Assembly: GCF_902167145.1 (NCBI RefSeq)
Contig: NC_050099.1
Location: 15,886,434 to 15,950,433, forward strand
DNA length: 64,000 bases
From: Zea mays
Taxonomy: Eukaryota > Streptophyta > Magnoliopsida > Poales > Poaceae
Direction of reading: 5' to 3'
Shown here: piece by piece, positions 10,646 through 20,902 of the stretch
Layout of the letters: the number at the start of each line of letters is the position of its first letter
Position numbering within the stretch: the first letter of the stretch is position 1
Made by a program: the position numbers and the translations under genes
Notes under the pieces: generated by a model
The model's database searches: none
Told to the model about the DNA's origin: nothing
What the model saw: the letters and a program-made list of their open reading frames with translations, nothing else

Positions 10646-12430
10646 TCCGAGGCCCTCATCGCCGACCTGGAGTGCCTCTCCAAGGAGGTGCCAGATGCGA
10701 AGCGCCACACCGGCAACTTCGAACCAGCAGAGGCGGTTAAGTTCGTCCCTCTCGACCCCAGCAACGACGCCTCCAAGCAAGTCCGGATCGGCTCCGAGCT
10801 CGACCCCAAATAGGAAGCAGTGCTCGTCGACTTTCTCCGCGCGAACGCCGAAGTTTTTCCGTGGAGTCCCTCGGACATGCCTGGCATACCGAGGGATGTC
10901 GCCGAGCACTCGCTGGATATCCGAGCTGGAGCCCGACCCATGAAGCAGCCTCTGCGCCGATTTGACGAAGAAAAGCGCAGAGCCATAGGCGAGGAGATCC
11001 ACAAGCTGATGGCTGCAGGGTTCATCAAAGAGGTATTCCATCCTGAATGGCTAGCCAACCCTGTGCTTGTGAAAAAGAAAGGTGGGAAGTGGAGGATGTG
11101 TGTAGACTACACTGGTCTAAACAAAGCATGTCTGAAGGTTCCCTACCCTCTGCCTCGCATCAATCAAATCGTGGATTCCACTGCTGGGTGCGAAACCCTG
11201 TCTTTCCTCGATGCCTACTCAGGGTATCACCAAATCAGGATGAAAGAGTCCGACCAGCTCGCGACTTCTTTCATCACACCTTTTGGCATGTACTGCTATA
11301 TTACTATGCCATTTGGTTTGAGGAATGCAGGCGCGATATACCAAAGGTGCACGAACCACATGTTCGGAGAGCACATTGGCCGAACGGTCGAGGCTTACGT
11401 CGATGACATCGTAGTCAAGACGAGGAAAGCCTTCGACCTCCTCTCCGACCTTGAAACGACATTCAAGTGTCTGAGAGCGAAAGGCGTGAAACTCAATCCC
11501 GAGAAGTGTGTCTTCGCAGTCCCCCGAGGCATGCTCCTGGGGTTCATCATCTCCGAGCTGGGCATCGAGGCCAACCCGGAGAAAATCGCGACCGTCACCA
11601 ACATGGGGCCTATCAAGGACTTGAAAAGAGTACAGAGGGTCATGGGATGCCTTGCGGCTCTGAGCCGCTTCATCTCGCGCCTCAGCGAAAGAGGCCTGCC
11701 CTTGTACCGCCTCTTAAGGAAGACCGAGCGCTTCACTTGGACCCTCGAGGCCGAGGAAGCCCTCGGGAACCTAAAGGCGCTCCTTACAAGCGCGCCCATC
11801 TTGGTGCCCCCCGCTGCGGCAGAAGCCCTCTTGATCTACGTAGCCGCAACCACTCAGGTGGTCAGCGCCGCGATCGTGGTCGAGAGACGAGAAGAAGGGC
11901 ATGCATTGCTCGTCCAGAGGCCGGTCTACTTCATCAGCGAAGTGCTATCCGAGACCAAAATCCGCTACCCGCAAATTCAGAAGCTACTGTACGCAGTAAT
12001 TCTGACGCGGCGAAAGTTGCGACACTACTTCGAGTCGCATCCGGTGACTATGGTGTCATCCTTCCCCCTGGGGGAGATCATCCAGTGTCGAGAGGCCTCG
12101 GGTAGGATTGCAAAGTGGGCGGTGGAGATCATGGGCGAGACAATCTCGTTCGCTCCTCGGAAGGCCATCAAGTCCCAAGTCTTGGCGGACTTTGTGGCTG
12201 AATGGGTCGACACCCAGCTTCCGACAGCTCCGATCCAGTCGGAACTCTGGACCATGTATTTCGACGGGTCGCTGATGAAAACAGGAGCGGGTGCGGGCCT
12301 GCTCTTCATCTCACCCCTCGGGAAGCACCTCCGCTACGTGTTGCGCCTCCATTTCCCGGCATCAAACAACGTGGCCGAGTACGAGGCTCTGGTTAATGGG
12401 TTGCGCATCTCCATCGAGCTAGGGGTTTGA
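10646..12430 (+). pseudogene. pol: Huck A reverse transcriptase, RNase H and second RNase H
   Basis: It is in the same frame as gag. A TAG at 10811-10813 precedes a 536-residue open stretch with all RT motifs, including FLDAYSGYHQI, MPFGLRNAGA and the catalytic YVDDIVV. Next are a degenerate Ty3-type RNase H and then an archaeal-type RNase H with DGS and NNVAEYEALVNGL. The duplicated RNase H is typical of the Tat lineage. A TGA at 12428-12430 cuts the second RNase H before its last catalytic segment. Both stops also occur in Huck B at the same codons. The CAG and CGA ancestors are inferred from the flanking sequence. Confidence 0.88.
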
Positions 12431-14062
12431 CGCCTCGACGCTCGTGGCGACTCGCATCTTGTCATCGACCAAGTCATGAAGAACTCCCACTGTCGCGACC
12501 CGAAGATGGAGGCCTAATGCGACGAGGTTCGGCGCCTAGAAGACAAGTTCTACGGGCTCGAGCTCAACCATGTCGCCCGACGCTACAACGAGACTGCAGA
12601 CGAGCTAGCTAAGATAGCCTCGGGAAGGACAACGGTTCCCCCGGACGTCTTCTCCCAAGACCTACATCAACCCTTCGTCAAGACCGACGACACGCCCGAG
12701 CCCGAGGAGGCCTCGGTCCAGCCCGAGGAGGCCTCGGCCCAGCCCGAGACACCCTCGGCCGTCGAGGGTGAGGCACTGCGCATCGAGGAAGAGCGGAATG
12801 GGGTCACGCCTAATCGAAATTGGCAGACCCCGTACCTGCAATATCTCCACCGAGGAGAGCTACCCCTCGATAGAGCCGAAGCTCGGCGACTGGCGCGGCG
12901 CGCCAAGTCATTCGTCTTGCTGGGTGACGAGAAGGAGCTCTACCACTGCAGCCCCTCAAGCATCCTCCAGCGATGCATATCCATCGCCGAAGGTCAGGAG
13001 CTATTGCAAGAAATACACTCGGGGGCTTGCGGTCATCACGCAGCACCTCGAGCCCTCGTTGGAAACGCCTTCCGACAAGGTTTCTACTGGCCAACCGTGG
13101 TGGCCAACGCCACTAGGATTGTACGCACCTGCCAAGGGTGTCAATTCTACGCAAGGCAGACGCACCTGCCCGCTCAGGCCCTGCAAACAATACCCATCAC
13201 CTGGTCGTTTGCTGTGTGGGGTCTGGACCTCGTTGGTCCCTTGCAGAAGGCACCCGGGGGCTTCACGCACCTGCTGGTCGCTATCGACAAATTCTCCAAG
13301 TGGATCGAGGTCCGACCCCTAAACAGCATCAGGTCCGAACAGGCGGTGGCGTTCTTCACCAACATCATCCATCGCTTTAGGATCCCGAACTCCATCATCA
13401 CCTACAACGGCACCCAGTTCACTGGCAGGAAGTTCCTGGACTTCTGCGAGGACCACCACATCCGTGTGGACTGGGCCGCCGTAGCTCACCCCATGACGAA
13501 TGGGCAGGTAGAGCGTGTCAACGGCATGATTCTGCAGGGACTTAAGCCGAGGATCTACAACGACCTCAACAAGTTCGGCAAGCAATGGATGAAGGAACTA
13601 CCCTCGGTGGTCTGGAGTCTGAGGACGACGCCAAGCCGAGCCATGGGCTTCTCGCCGTTTTTTCTAGTCTATGGGGTCGAGGCTATCTTGCCCACAGACT
13701 TAGAATACGGTTCCCCGAGGACAAGGGTGTACGACGACCGAAGCAACCAGACTAGCCGAGAAGACTCGCTGGACCAGCTGGAAGAGGCTCGGGACATGGC
13801 CTTACTACACTCGGCACGGTATCAGCAGTCTCTGCGACGCTACCATGCCCGAGGGGTTCGGTCCCGAGACCTCCAGGTGGGGGACTTGGTACTTCGGCTA
13901 CGACAAGACGCCCGAGGGAGCCACAAGCTCACTCCTCCCTGGGAAGGGCCGTTCATCATCGCAAAGATTTTGAAGCCCGGAACATACAAGTTGGCCAACA
14001 GTCAAGGCGAGGTCTACAGCAACGCTTGGAACATCCAACAGCTACGTCGCTTTTACCCTTAA
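12431..14062 (+). pseudogene. pol: Huck A end of second RNase H and integrase, second catalytic Asp changed
   Basis: The frame continues from RT with one more stop, TAA at 12515-12517 (TAC in Huck B), and is then open to 14062. It contains the rest of the second RNase H, a Glu/Pro/Ser-rich linker and the integrase zinc finger (GHH...TCQGCQF). In the DDE core the first Asp is present (GLDLVGP) and the Glu is present (NGQVERVNG), but the second Asp is Tyr: IITYNGTQF, codon TAC at 13403-13405, where Huck B has GAC. The C-terminal domain (VGDLVLRL ... WEGPF ... RRFYP) is complete. The integrase is therefore predicted to be inactive. Confidence 0.88.
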
Positions 14063-17000
14063 GATGTTTTCAAGTCGTTCATATACCTCGTTCTCTTTAC
14101 ATACACAAATAGAGTCTAACCATCAAGGAAGGGTTAGCCTTGCCTCGGCAAAGCCCGACCCTCCCTCGGGGGCTAGAAGGGGGGAACCCCCTCTACGTCA
14201 AAATTTTCCTCAGAAAAAGTCTTTCTGCTAGAACATCTTTCGCGCTTTTCGACTACTTCGATTGTGGTATCCTGGAAACGATGGAGTACACGTAAGCGGC
14301 AAGGTCGACCGAGCCGAGGGACTCCTACGCCTCCGGGATATGGATACCTCACTCGTCACCTTTCGCGATAAGTAACTCACGCTCGGATAAGCGATTCTGT
14401 TGACCGAACAAGTCTTAACGCTCGAAAACTTTTTTGCCAAAACGATTTTTCGTGCCTTCTCGACTATATTGATAACAGAATCCTGCGGACGAGTAAGAGT
14501 ACACGTAAGCGGCGAGGCCGACCGAGCTGAGGGACTCCTACGCCTCCAGGATACGGATACCTCACTCATCACCTTCCGCGATAAGTAACTCTCGCTCGGA
14601 TAAGCGATTCTGCTACCGACAAACAAGTCCTGATACTCGAAACAAGAGGAAAGGAAACGTAGCTTAATAACACGACAATGATATGTTTGGGCCCCGGCGG
14701 CCGCAAAAAACATACGCGCACTACAGACAAACTGTTCCTGCAGGTTCAGACATCAATAGAGGGAGTAGCAGCACCCTCGGCGTCGTCTCCACCTTCGGCG
14801 GAATCTGGCCCTGCCTCGGACGACGACACGGGTGGAGGATCTCCACCTCAAAGGAAGATGTCAGCACCGCGCCTGGGCCATCGCCGCTAGGGTCTCCTCT
14901 AGGGTCCCGGCCCGGGCAAGCACCTCGACCGGCCGCTCCGTAGCCTCAACCAGCTATCCCCCGAGGACATCAGCTCGGCTCACGGCCTCGGCAGCATAAC
15001 TCCAAAGATGGTCTCGCTCACGGATGACCTGGCCAGGCTCCGGCCGCCGCTGCTGCACCTCCTCGGCCTGGGAAGTCACCTGCTCCTGGGCCGACGAAGC
15101 TTCTTCTCGAGCCGACTCAGCCTCTGTCCACACTGACACCGCTGCCTCCAGCTCATCGCAGAGCGGCCAAGGGTTTCTTTAACTAAGCAAGAGAAGCCTT
15201 GGGTGGCAAGGCCGACCGAGCCGAGGGACTCCTACGCCTCCGGGATACGGATACCTCACTCGTCACCTTCCGCACAGGGCAACTCACACTTGGTTAAGCG
15301 GTTCAGCTAAGCCGACAGGCGAGTCCAAGTGCTCAAAATGAAGAAGAAACCCGGTATTACACTAAAATACCTGGATGTTCAGGCCTCGACAACCACGATG
15401 AACACACACCGGCACTCAAGGTGCCATTACAAATGGAACTCCGGTTCCACTCCCGCGGGTACGAACAACCCCCACATCGGAGGGCCTGTGGAACGACAAG
15501 CTCCGGGTGGCTCGCCGGCGACCTCTGCAGCAGCAGCGATGGTCCCAGGGCGAACGCTACCGCTGGAAGGCTCTCGTTCGTGTCCCCTCATGGGGGACGA
15601 GAACCAGCTATTAAAGCCAAAGAGCCAGAGGCCCGGAGTGCAGATGGCGCCGACGATCTCGTCGGCGGAGAAACCTTCTCCGGCTGCCACCACCTCAGCA
15701 CCGACGGCGGCGTCCACCTGCCCACCAACACCGCACCAGCGAGCGTCGGCTGCCCCAAAGCGCAGCGGCAGGTCCTCACTCCCGTCCTCGCCACGAAAAT
15801 GAGAATGGGACCGTCCCAGAACACGAGTACCGCCCTCGCGGCGTACGACGTGTTGTGAGACCCCCCGGTGCGGCTGGCCACCGTCGCCCGGACAGAGGAC
15901 GGAATGCTGCACCCTGGCTGGACAGCAGCAGTTCGCCTTCCTCGGCATGGCTGGAGGACGCCTCCTCCGCAGAGCTGGAGGATGGTTTCCACCCCCAGAT
16001 GCCGGAGGAAGAAGCGGGACGCCAGCCCACGCGAAGGCAGGCCCCGGCTCGCCTCGCCCTCCTCCCCAGCAAGGATGATGAAGATCCTTGAAGCTGAGGG
16101 CGGGGCAGAGGCCGCAGCCCGGCTTGCTTCTCCCCACCATCGAACTAGTGGTCACCGTCTTGGTTGACCATTGGTGAGGGAATGCAGTCGGGCTGCCTGA
16201 TGAAAATCCTTGAAGTCGGGCGATGGCTGAAAGGTGCCAACCTCCGCGAAGTTGCGCTCCTCCAACAGCAGCAAGACAAAAGCAACACGGGTGCTCCCCA
16301 TCCGGGGGCTCGGAAGGCGGAAGGATGCAATGCATGAGGAGAGTGCGAAGGCATGGCTAGCACTCGGGGGGGCCGATCCCTTTTTAAAGGCGACTCTCCC
16401 CGCTCGCATCCTCAGGCGTCGCGGACTAAGTCTTCACCAACGTGCTCCAGGGTCCTTCCCCTACGACACGGGGGCTAGGTCCCACACGCCATGCAAGCTG
16501 GCCCGGGACAGAAGCAGCCAAACCGCCGCACGCGGAGTGTGTAACTGCCCAGCGGTTACGAGCACTCCTCCATCCTCGCCGAAACCAGCGGGTGGAAGGG
16601 CGGACCGCCATGCAGGCGGCGCGCAACTGCACCACGGGGATGCACCCTTTCAACTTCGACGCGTCCAGCATGGAGTCCCAGGTCCACACGTCATGTAACC
16701 GGCGCACCGGTTGCTACGTGCGAAAAACTGCACCGCCACTTGCGCCAATACCGCGGTTTCTCGACTGTGGAACTGGTGCCGCGACTCGAGGCGACCCTGC
16801 GCATGGCCCAGCAGTGCCAACCAAGCACATCGGTCACAGGACAGTCAGCCGCGGGAGAAGGCGCGACGGTCGATATGGCCAAAAGTGGGCCGACAGTAAT
16901 GGCAGCAGCAGGCGGGCGGAGGCAGCAGTCAAATCGTCTGCAGGCTCACATCCCCTCCTGGAGCAGCAGGGGAGCCCTCTCCCACGGCGTGAAGACAACG

Positions 17001-18221
17001 CGCCCGTGATCCGTCCCTCGAACGGCTCGCGCAACGGCTGCCCCGCAAACCACCCGTCCTGTCGCATTAACTTCGCGGCAGGGCAGGCGACACCTTTGGC
17101 AGGCGAAGCGGGCGACGTTTCACCCCCGCCATGATGACCGCGTCAAAAAAGGTGCGCCACATCGTTTAATTTTGTATCCTTTTCCTCTTCCCCTTTCTCT
17201 CTCTTGCTACAGGGACCAGGAAAGGGGATACTTCGAAAGGGATCCTTCTCCGCGAAGGAAGCGGGCCCCGAGCCCTCCTACTGATCAGGGGTTCGAAGGC
17301 TGGCCCCTCGGAAGGGTTCGACAGCCGCCCCAGAGCACTCGGGCTTCAGGCTCATTACTGATCAGAGGTTCAAAGGCTGGCCCCTCGGAAGGGTTCGACA
17401 GCCGCCTCAGACCACTCGGGCTCCGCGCCCACTACTGATCAGGGGTTCGCAGGCTGGCCCCCCGAAGGGTTCGACAGCCGCCCCAGAACGCGCAGAGCGA
17501 GGGATGACTCTGGGTACGTCCGATACATGGCCGAGGCTCGGGCTACGCTCCCGAGGTACCCTAGGACATTTCCGAGACCGGCAGGAACGATTCTGTAACG
17601 GAATCCCATCAGAGGGAGGCATCGAGCCCTCGGACCCTATCAAACGGGACCGGGTCCGGAAAATCACCTGCAGGTACTTTTGGAGCGCGCCTCTGGGCCA
17701 CTAGCCGACCCTTATTGAACGGGGCACGGGCGTCCACTCGGATCACCCGTTAGCAACTCACTGGAGACACCATGTTCGGCGCCCTCCGAGGGCAACATGA
17801 CGCTTTCCCCCCCTCCTCCTTGCGGAAAGGCGACGAAGGGGCGTATGATAAAAGTCGAGTTAGTCCTTGACCGTCCTCTCGCTCTGTGCAGAGGCTCAGG
17901 GGCTGCTCTCGCAAACCCGGCTCCGGCCAAACCGTTGACAGCGTCAACATACCAGCCCGAGAACTCGGAACCTGACCATGCACCCGGGCTACGATCAGAT
18001 CGCATGAGGGAACAACCAGACCGGCCGAGGCACCACGAAAGGCATTAAGACCTCGGAGGAGTCAAACCACTCCTCCGAGGCCTTGGGGGCTACACCCAGC
18101 GGGTGCGCTCGCGCGCACCCACTAGAACAAAATGTAACCGAGAAAGGCCGGTCCCCTTGCAAAAAAGTGCGACAAAGCCTCCAAGCGAGTACCAACACTC
18201 CCTTTGAGGCTCGGGGGCTAC
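14063..18221 (+). other. Huck A 3' region between pol and 3' LTR
   Basis: About 4.2 kb without a sense gene. It holds three imperfect copies of a block with the shape ggccgaccgagcc...gggactcctacgcctcc...ggatacggatacctcac...cgcgataag (about 14300, 14515 and 15210), and then an antisense ORF (separate entry). Near 17280-17480 there are three repeats of ctgatcaggggttcgaaggctggcccc...cgacagccgcc. The PPT (ctcgggggctac, 18210-18221) abuts the LTR. Long 3' non-coding regions with accessory antisense ORFs are known in the related Grande elements. Confidence 0.7.
15427..16335 (-). CDS. Antisense ORF in the Huck A 3' region, 302 aa, function unknown
   Basis: It begins with a true ATG at 16335 and runs opposite to the element. 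The first residues, MHCILPPSEPPDGEH, match those of an antisense ORF at the equivalent site of Huck B (37661, MHRVLPPSEPPDGEH). Similarity continues through GRSKxGCGLCPAxSFKDLHHP and, in part of the C-terminus, through a VGAEVVAA / LFGF segment. The composition is rich in Gly, Pro, Ser and Cys, and no domain is recognised. Grande elements are reported to have an antisense accessory gene in this position, so this may be a relative. It may also be a chance ORF kept open by GC-rich composition. It could encode an accessory protein or only an antisense transcript. Confidence 0.35.
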   Translation of the reverse strand: MHCILPPSEPPDGEHPCCFCLAAVGGAQLRGGWHLSAIARLQGFSSGSPTAFPHQWSTKTVTTSSMVGRSKPGCGLCPALSFKDLHHPCWGGGRGEPGPAFAWAGVPLLPPASGGGNHPPALRRRRPPAMPRKANCCCPARVQHSVLCPGDGGQPHRGVSQHVVRREGGTRVLGRSHSHFRGEDGSEDLPLRFGAADARWCGVGGQVDAAVGAEVVAAGEGFSADEIVGAICTPGLWLFGFNSWFSSPMRGHEREPSSGSVRPGTIAAAAEVAGEPPGACRSTGPPMWGLFVPAGVEPEFHL

Positions 18222-19597
18222 TGTCAGGGACCATAATTAGGGGTACCCCAAGACTCCTAAACTCGGCTGGTAATCACCATCAGCACAAGCTGCAAAAGCC
18301 TGATGGGCGCAATTCAGGTCAAGGCTCCGTCCACTCAAGGGACACGATCTCGCCTCGCCCGAGCCCAGCCTCGGGCAGGAACAGTAGACCCAGGCGGATT
18401 CATGCCTCGCCCGAGGGCCTCCTCAAGCAACGGGCGCACCTTCGACTCGCCCGAGGCCCAGCTCGGGCAGGCTTCGCAGTGAAGCAACCTTGGCCAGATC
18501 GCCTCGCCAACCGACCGTATCGCAGGAGCATTCAATGCAAGGATCGCCTGACACCTTATCTTGACGCGCGTTCCTCAGTCGGCAGGGCCGAAGTGACCAC
18601 AGTCACTTCGCCCCTCCACTGACTGACCTGACAGAAAAACAGCGCCGCCTGCCCTGCTCCGACTGCTGTGCCACCCGCCAGGGTGAGGCTGACAGCCGCC
18701 GAGTCCAGCCTCAGGCGCCATAGGAAGTTCCGCCTCGCCTGACCCCGGGGCTCGGCCTCAACCTCGACCTCGGAAGACGGTCTCCGCCTCGCCCGACCCC
18801 AGGGCTCGGCATCAACCTCGACCTCGGAAGACGGTCTCCGCCCCGCCCGACCCCAGGGCTCGGCCTCAACCTCGACCTCGGAAGACGGTCTCCGCCTCGC
18901 CCGACCCCAGGGCTCGGCCTCAACCTCGACCTCGGAGGAGTCTCCGCCTCGCCCGACCTTGGGCTCGGACCGACCACGCTATAGGGGGGTACATTATTAC
19001 CCTACCCCTAGCTAGCTCAGGCTACGGGGAACAAGACCAGCGTCCCATCTGGCTCGCCTCGGTAAACAAGTAATGATGGCACCCCGCGTGCTCCCATGAC
19101 GATGGCGGTTCTCAGCCCCCTACGGAAGCAAAGAGACGTCAGCAAGGTCCCAACAGCCCCGACAGCTGTGCTTCTACAGGTCTCAAGCGCTCCTCCGACG
19201 GCCACGACATCACATGCACAGGGCACTAGCACCTCTCCGACAGCCACGTCGGCATGTACATAGGGCTCTGGCTCCTCTCTGCCAGACACGTTAGCATATT
19301 GCTATACCCCCCATTGTACACCTGGACCCTCTCCTTACATCTATAAAAAGAAGGTCCAGGGCCCTCGTACAGAGAGGTGGCCGCGCGGGAGGACGGGCTG
19401 GCGGACAGGCTCTCTCCCTCTCCCTCGCGAACGCTTGTAACCCCCTATTGCAAGCGCATCCACCCTGGGCGCAGGACAACACGAAGCCGCGGTTTTCCCC
19501 TCTTTGTGTCCCGTCTCGCGCCGACCCATCTGGGCTGGGACACGCAGCGACAATTTACTCGTCGATCCAGGGACCCCCCGGGGTCGAAACACCGACA
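18222..19597 (+). repeat. 3' LTR of Huck A, 1376 bp
   Basis: It starts TGTCAGGGACC directly after the PPT and ends CACCGACA at 19597. It matches the reverse complement of the Huck B LTRs throughout. It contains a block of 54-base tandem repeats and, near 19343, a tataaaa TATA-like site (ctataaaaagaagg). Confidence 0.92.
18730..18960 (+). repeat. 54-bp tandem repeats inside the Huck LTR
   Basis: Four full units and a partial fifth begin at 18730, 18784, 18838, 18892 and 18944. Each opens ccgcctcgcccgacc and holds aacctcgacctcgg. In Huck B the same block is longer, with about six to seven units in each LTR (roughly 34915-35275 and 47115-47465), so copy number varies between copies of the family. 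Confidence 0.85.
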
Positions 19598-20325
19598 TTA
19601 TAGTATTCTAAAATACTACATTATTACCTTAGAATCACGAAAATACCATGTTACCAAACACAGCCTTAGGATCTGTTTGGTAATACAGTTTTAAAACACT
19701 GTAGTTTTAAAATACCATAATTCATAATTATACATGACACATATAGTACAGTATTACTTTACTACAGTAAAATCACAGTATTGCTCAAAACTAAGATATG
19801 TTTGGTTCCATTAGAAAATCATAGTATATATAGAGAGAAGGGAAGAAAACTTAGGATCAATACTCCAAAATACCATAGTTTTAGGTAAACCATGATATTT
19901 AAAATTATGTTTTGCCTCTACCAACCAAACACCTTTTGATTTCCCGTACCATAGTATTGCTTTAGAACTGTAAAAATACTAGACTTTCAGGGCCTGTTTG
20001 AAAATACAGTTTTGAAATACTATAGTTTTGAGGTATCATAGTTTACAATTGTACATGACACAAATACTATGGTATACTTTATCACAGTATTGCTCAAAAC
20101 CGAGATATATTTGATTCCATTGGAAAAACAAAGTATTTATAGAGGAAAGAGAGAAAACTGAGGTCATGAGTGGAGTTTCCAAAAATACCACGGTTTTGGA
20201 TAAACCATGGTATTTAAAACTATACTTTGTCTGTACAATCCAAACAACTTTTAAGTTACAATACTATAGTATTGTCAAATACCATAGTATTGTTTCAAAA
20301 ATACTACACTTCCAATAAGGGCCCT
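19598..20325. repeat. AT-rich MITE-like repeats, two full and one partial copy in direct order
   Basis: The fragment 19598-19669 ends gttaccaaacacagcct, which looks like the tail of a unit whose start was cut off by Huck A. A unit then starts at about 19672 (ggatctgtttggtaatacagtttt). A second, diverged unit starts at about 19990 (gggcctgtttgaaaatacagtttt). The two share tacatgacaca, cagtattgctcaaaac and gattccatt-type blocks in the same order. Clear terminal inverted repeats with a target duplication could not be closed, so the family is not assigned. Confidence 0.6.
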
Positions 20326-20902
20326 GGCCTAAGTGTCTTTGGTTCCGTTCAGAATACTTGCCTCCTCGCCGGCAAGGAAATGAAGCGAGCGAAGGCGTGT
20401 TGGATGGCTTGCTATTCACCTGGAAGCTCGTGCAAGCAAGTTTTCCTCTTGCTGCCGTGGGTAAGCAAGATCGGCTCACTGGCGTTAGCAAGTTTCTTGG
20501 GGTGTGTGTAGCTGGGCAAGCTTAAGGCAATTCTCGCTCAGAACCTACGCAAATTACTTCAATTCAAATAAACTACTAGCACCAATAGCAGTACTAATCC
20601 TAAGGTCAAGTTTATATATAGTGATAGTGTTGTCGAGAAGAAGACGGATAGTCCTAGGCGACTAGAAACATGTGTTCAGAATTCTAGTCGTCGTTCCCCA
20701 GTTTCAATCTTACGCTTCTACTGCACAGTTCTCAACATCACTGGGCAACATTAGAATTAGGCATGGTAACACCCTGTTCAACAGACATATAAACATTATT
20801 AGGCTTCCGCGTGCATGACTACAATTACTGGCAGGAGCTAGTGCTCGGCAGGGCAGATATCTTCCAAGCTGCAAGGTAAAAAAAAAAAGATGGAGCAGCA
20901 CA
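20326..20902. other. 3' flank and probable 3' UTR of the NAXD gene
   Basis: No ORF is convincing here. The part next to the stop codon (about 20700-20902) is probably the 3' UTR, with the gene read on the minus strand. A run of A residues lies at 20879-20889. A palindromic segment near 20356-20375 (ttgcctcctcgccggcaagg) is visible. Nothing else is recognised. Confidence 0.4.

Larger units (their letters stand above)
9187..19597 (+). mobile_element. Huck A: Ty3/Gypsy Tat-lineage retrotransposon, 3' three quarters, interrupted by Sirevirus 1
   Basis: The element runs on the plus strand from inside gag to a complete 3' LTR. The order is gag, PR, RT, RNase H, second (archaeal-type) RNase H, IN, a 4.1 kb 3' region and LTR. 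It is collinear with Huck B, which shows what is missing (5' LTR and gag N-terminus); that part should lie left of the Sirevirus. The LTR start, its length near 1.4-1.5 kb and the total size fit Huck, recognised from memory. Bases 19598-19602 (TTATA) are the predicted right target duplication. Confidence 0.85.
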
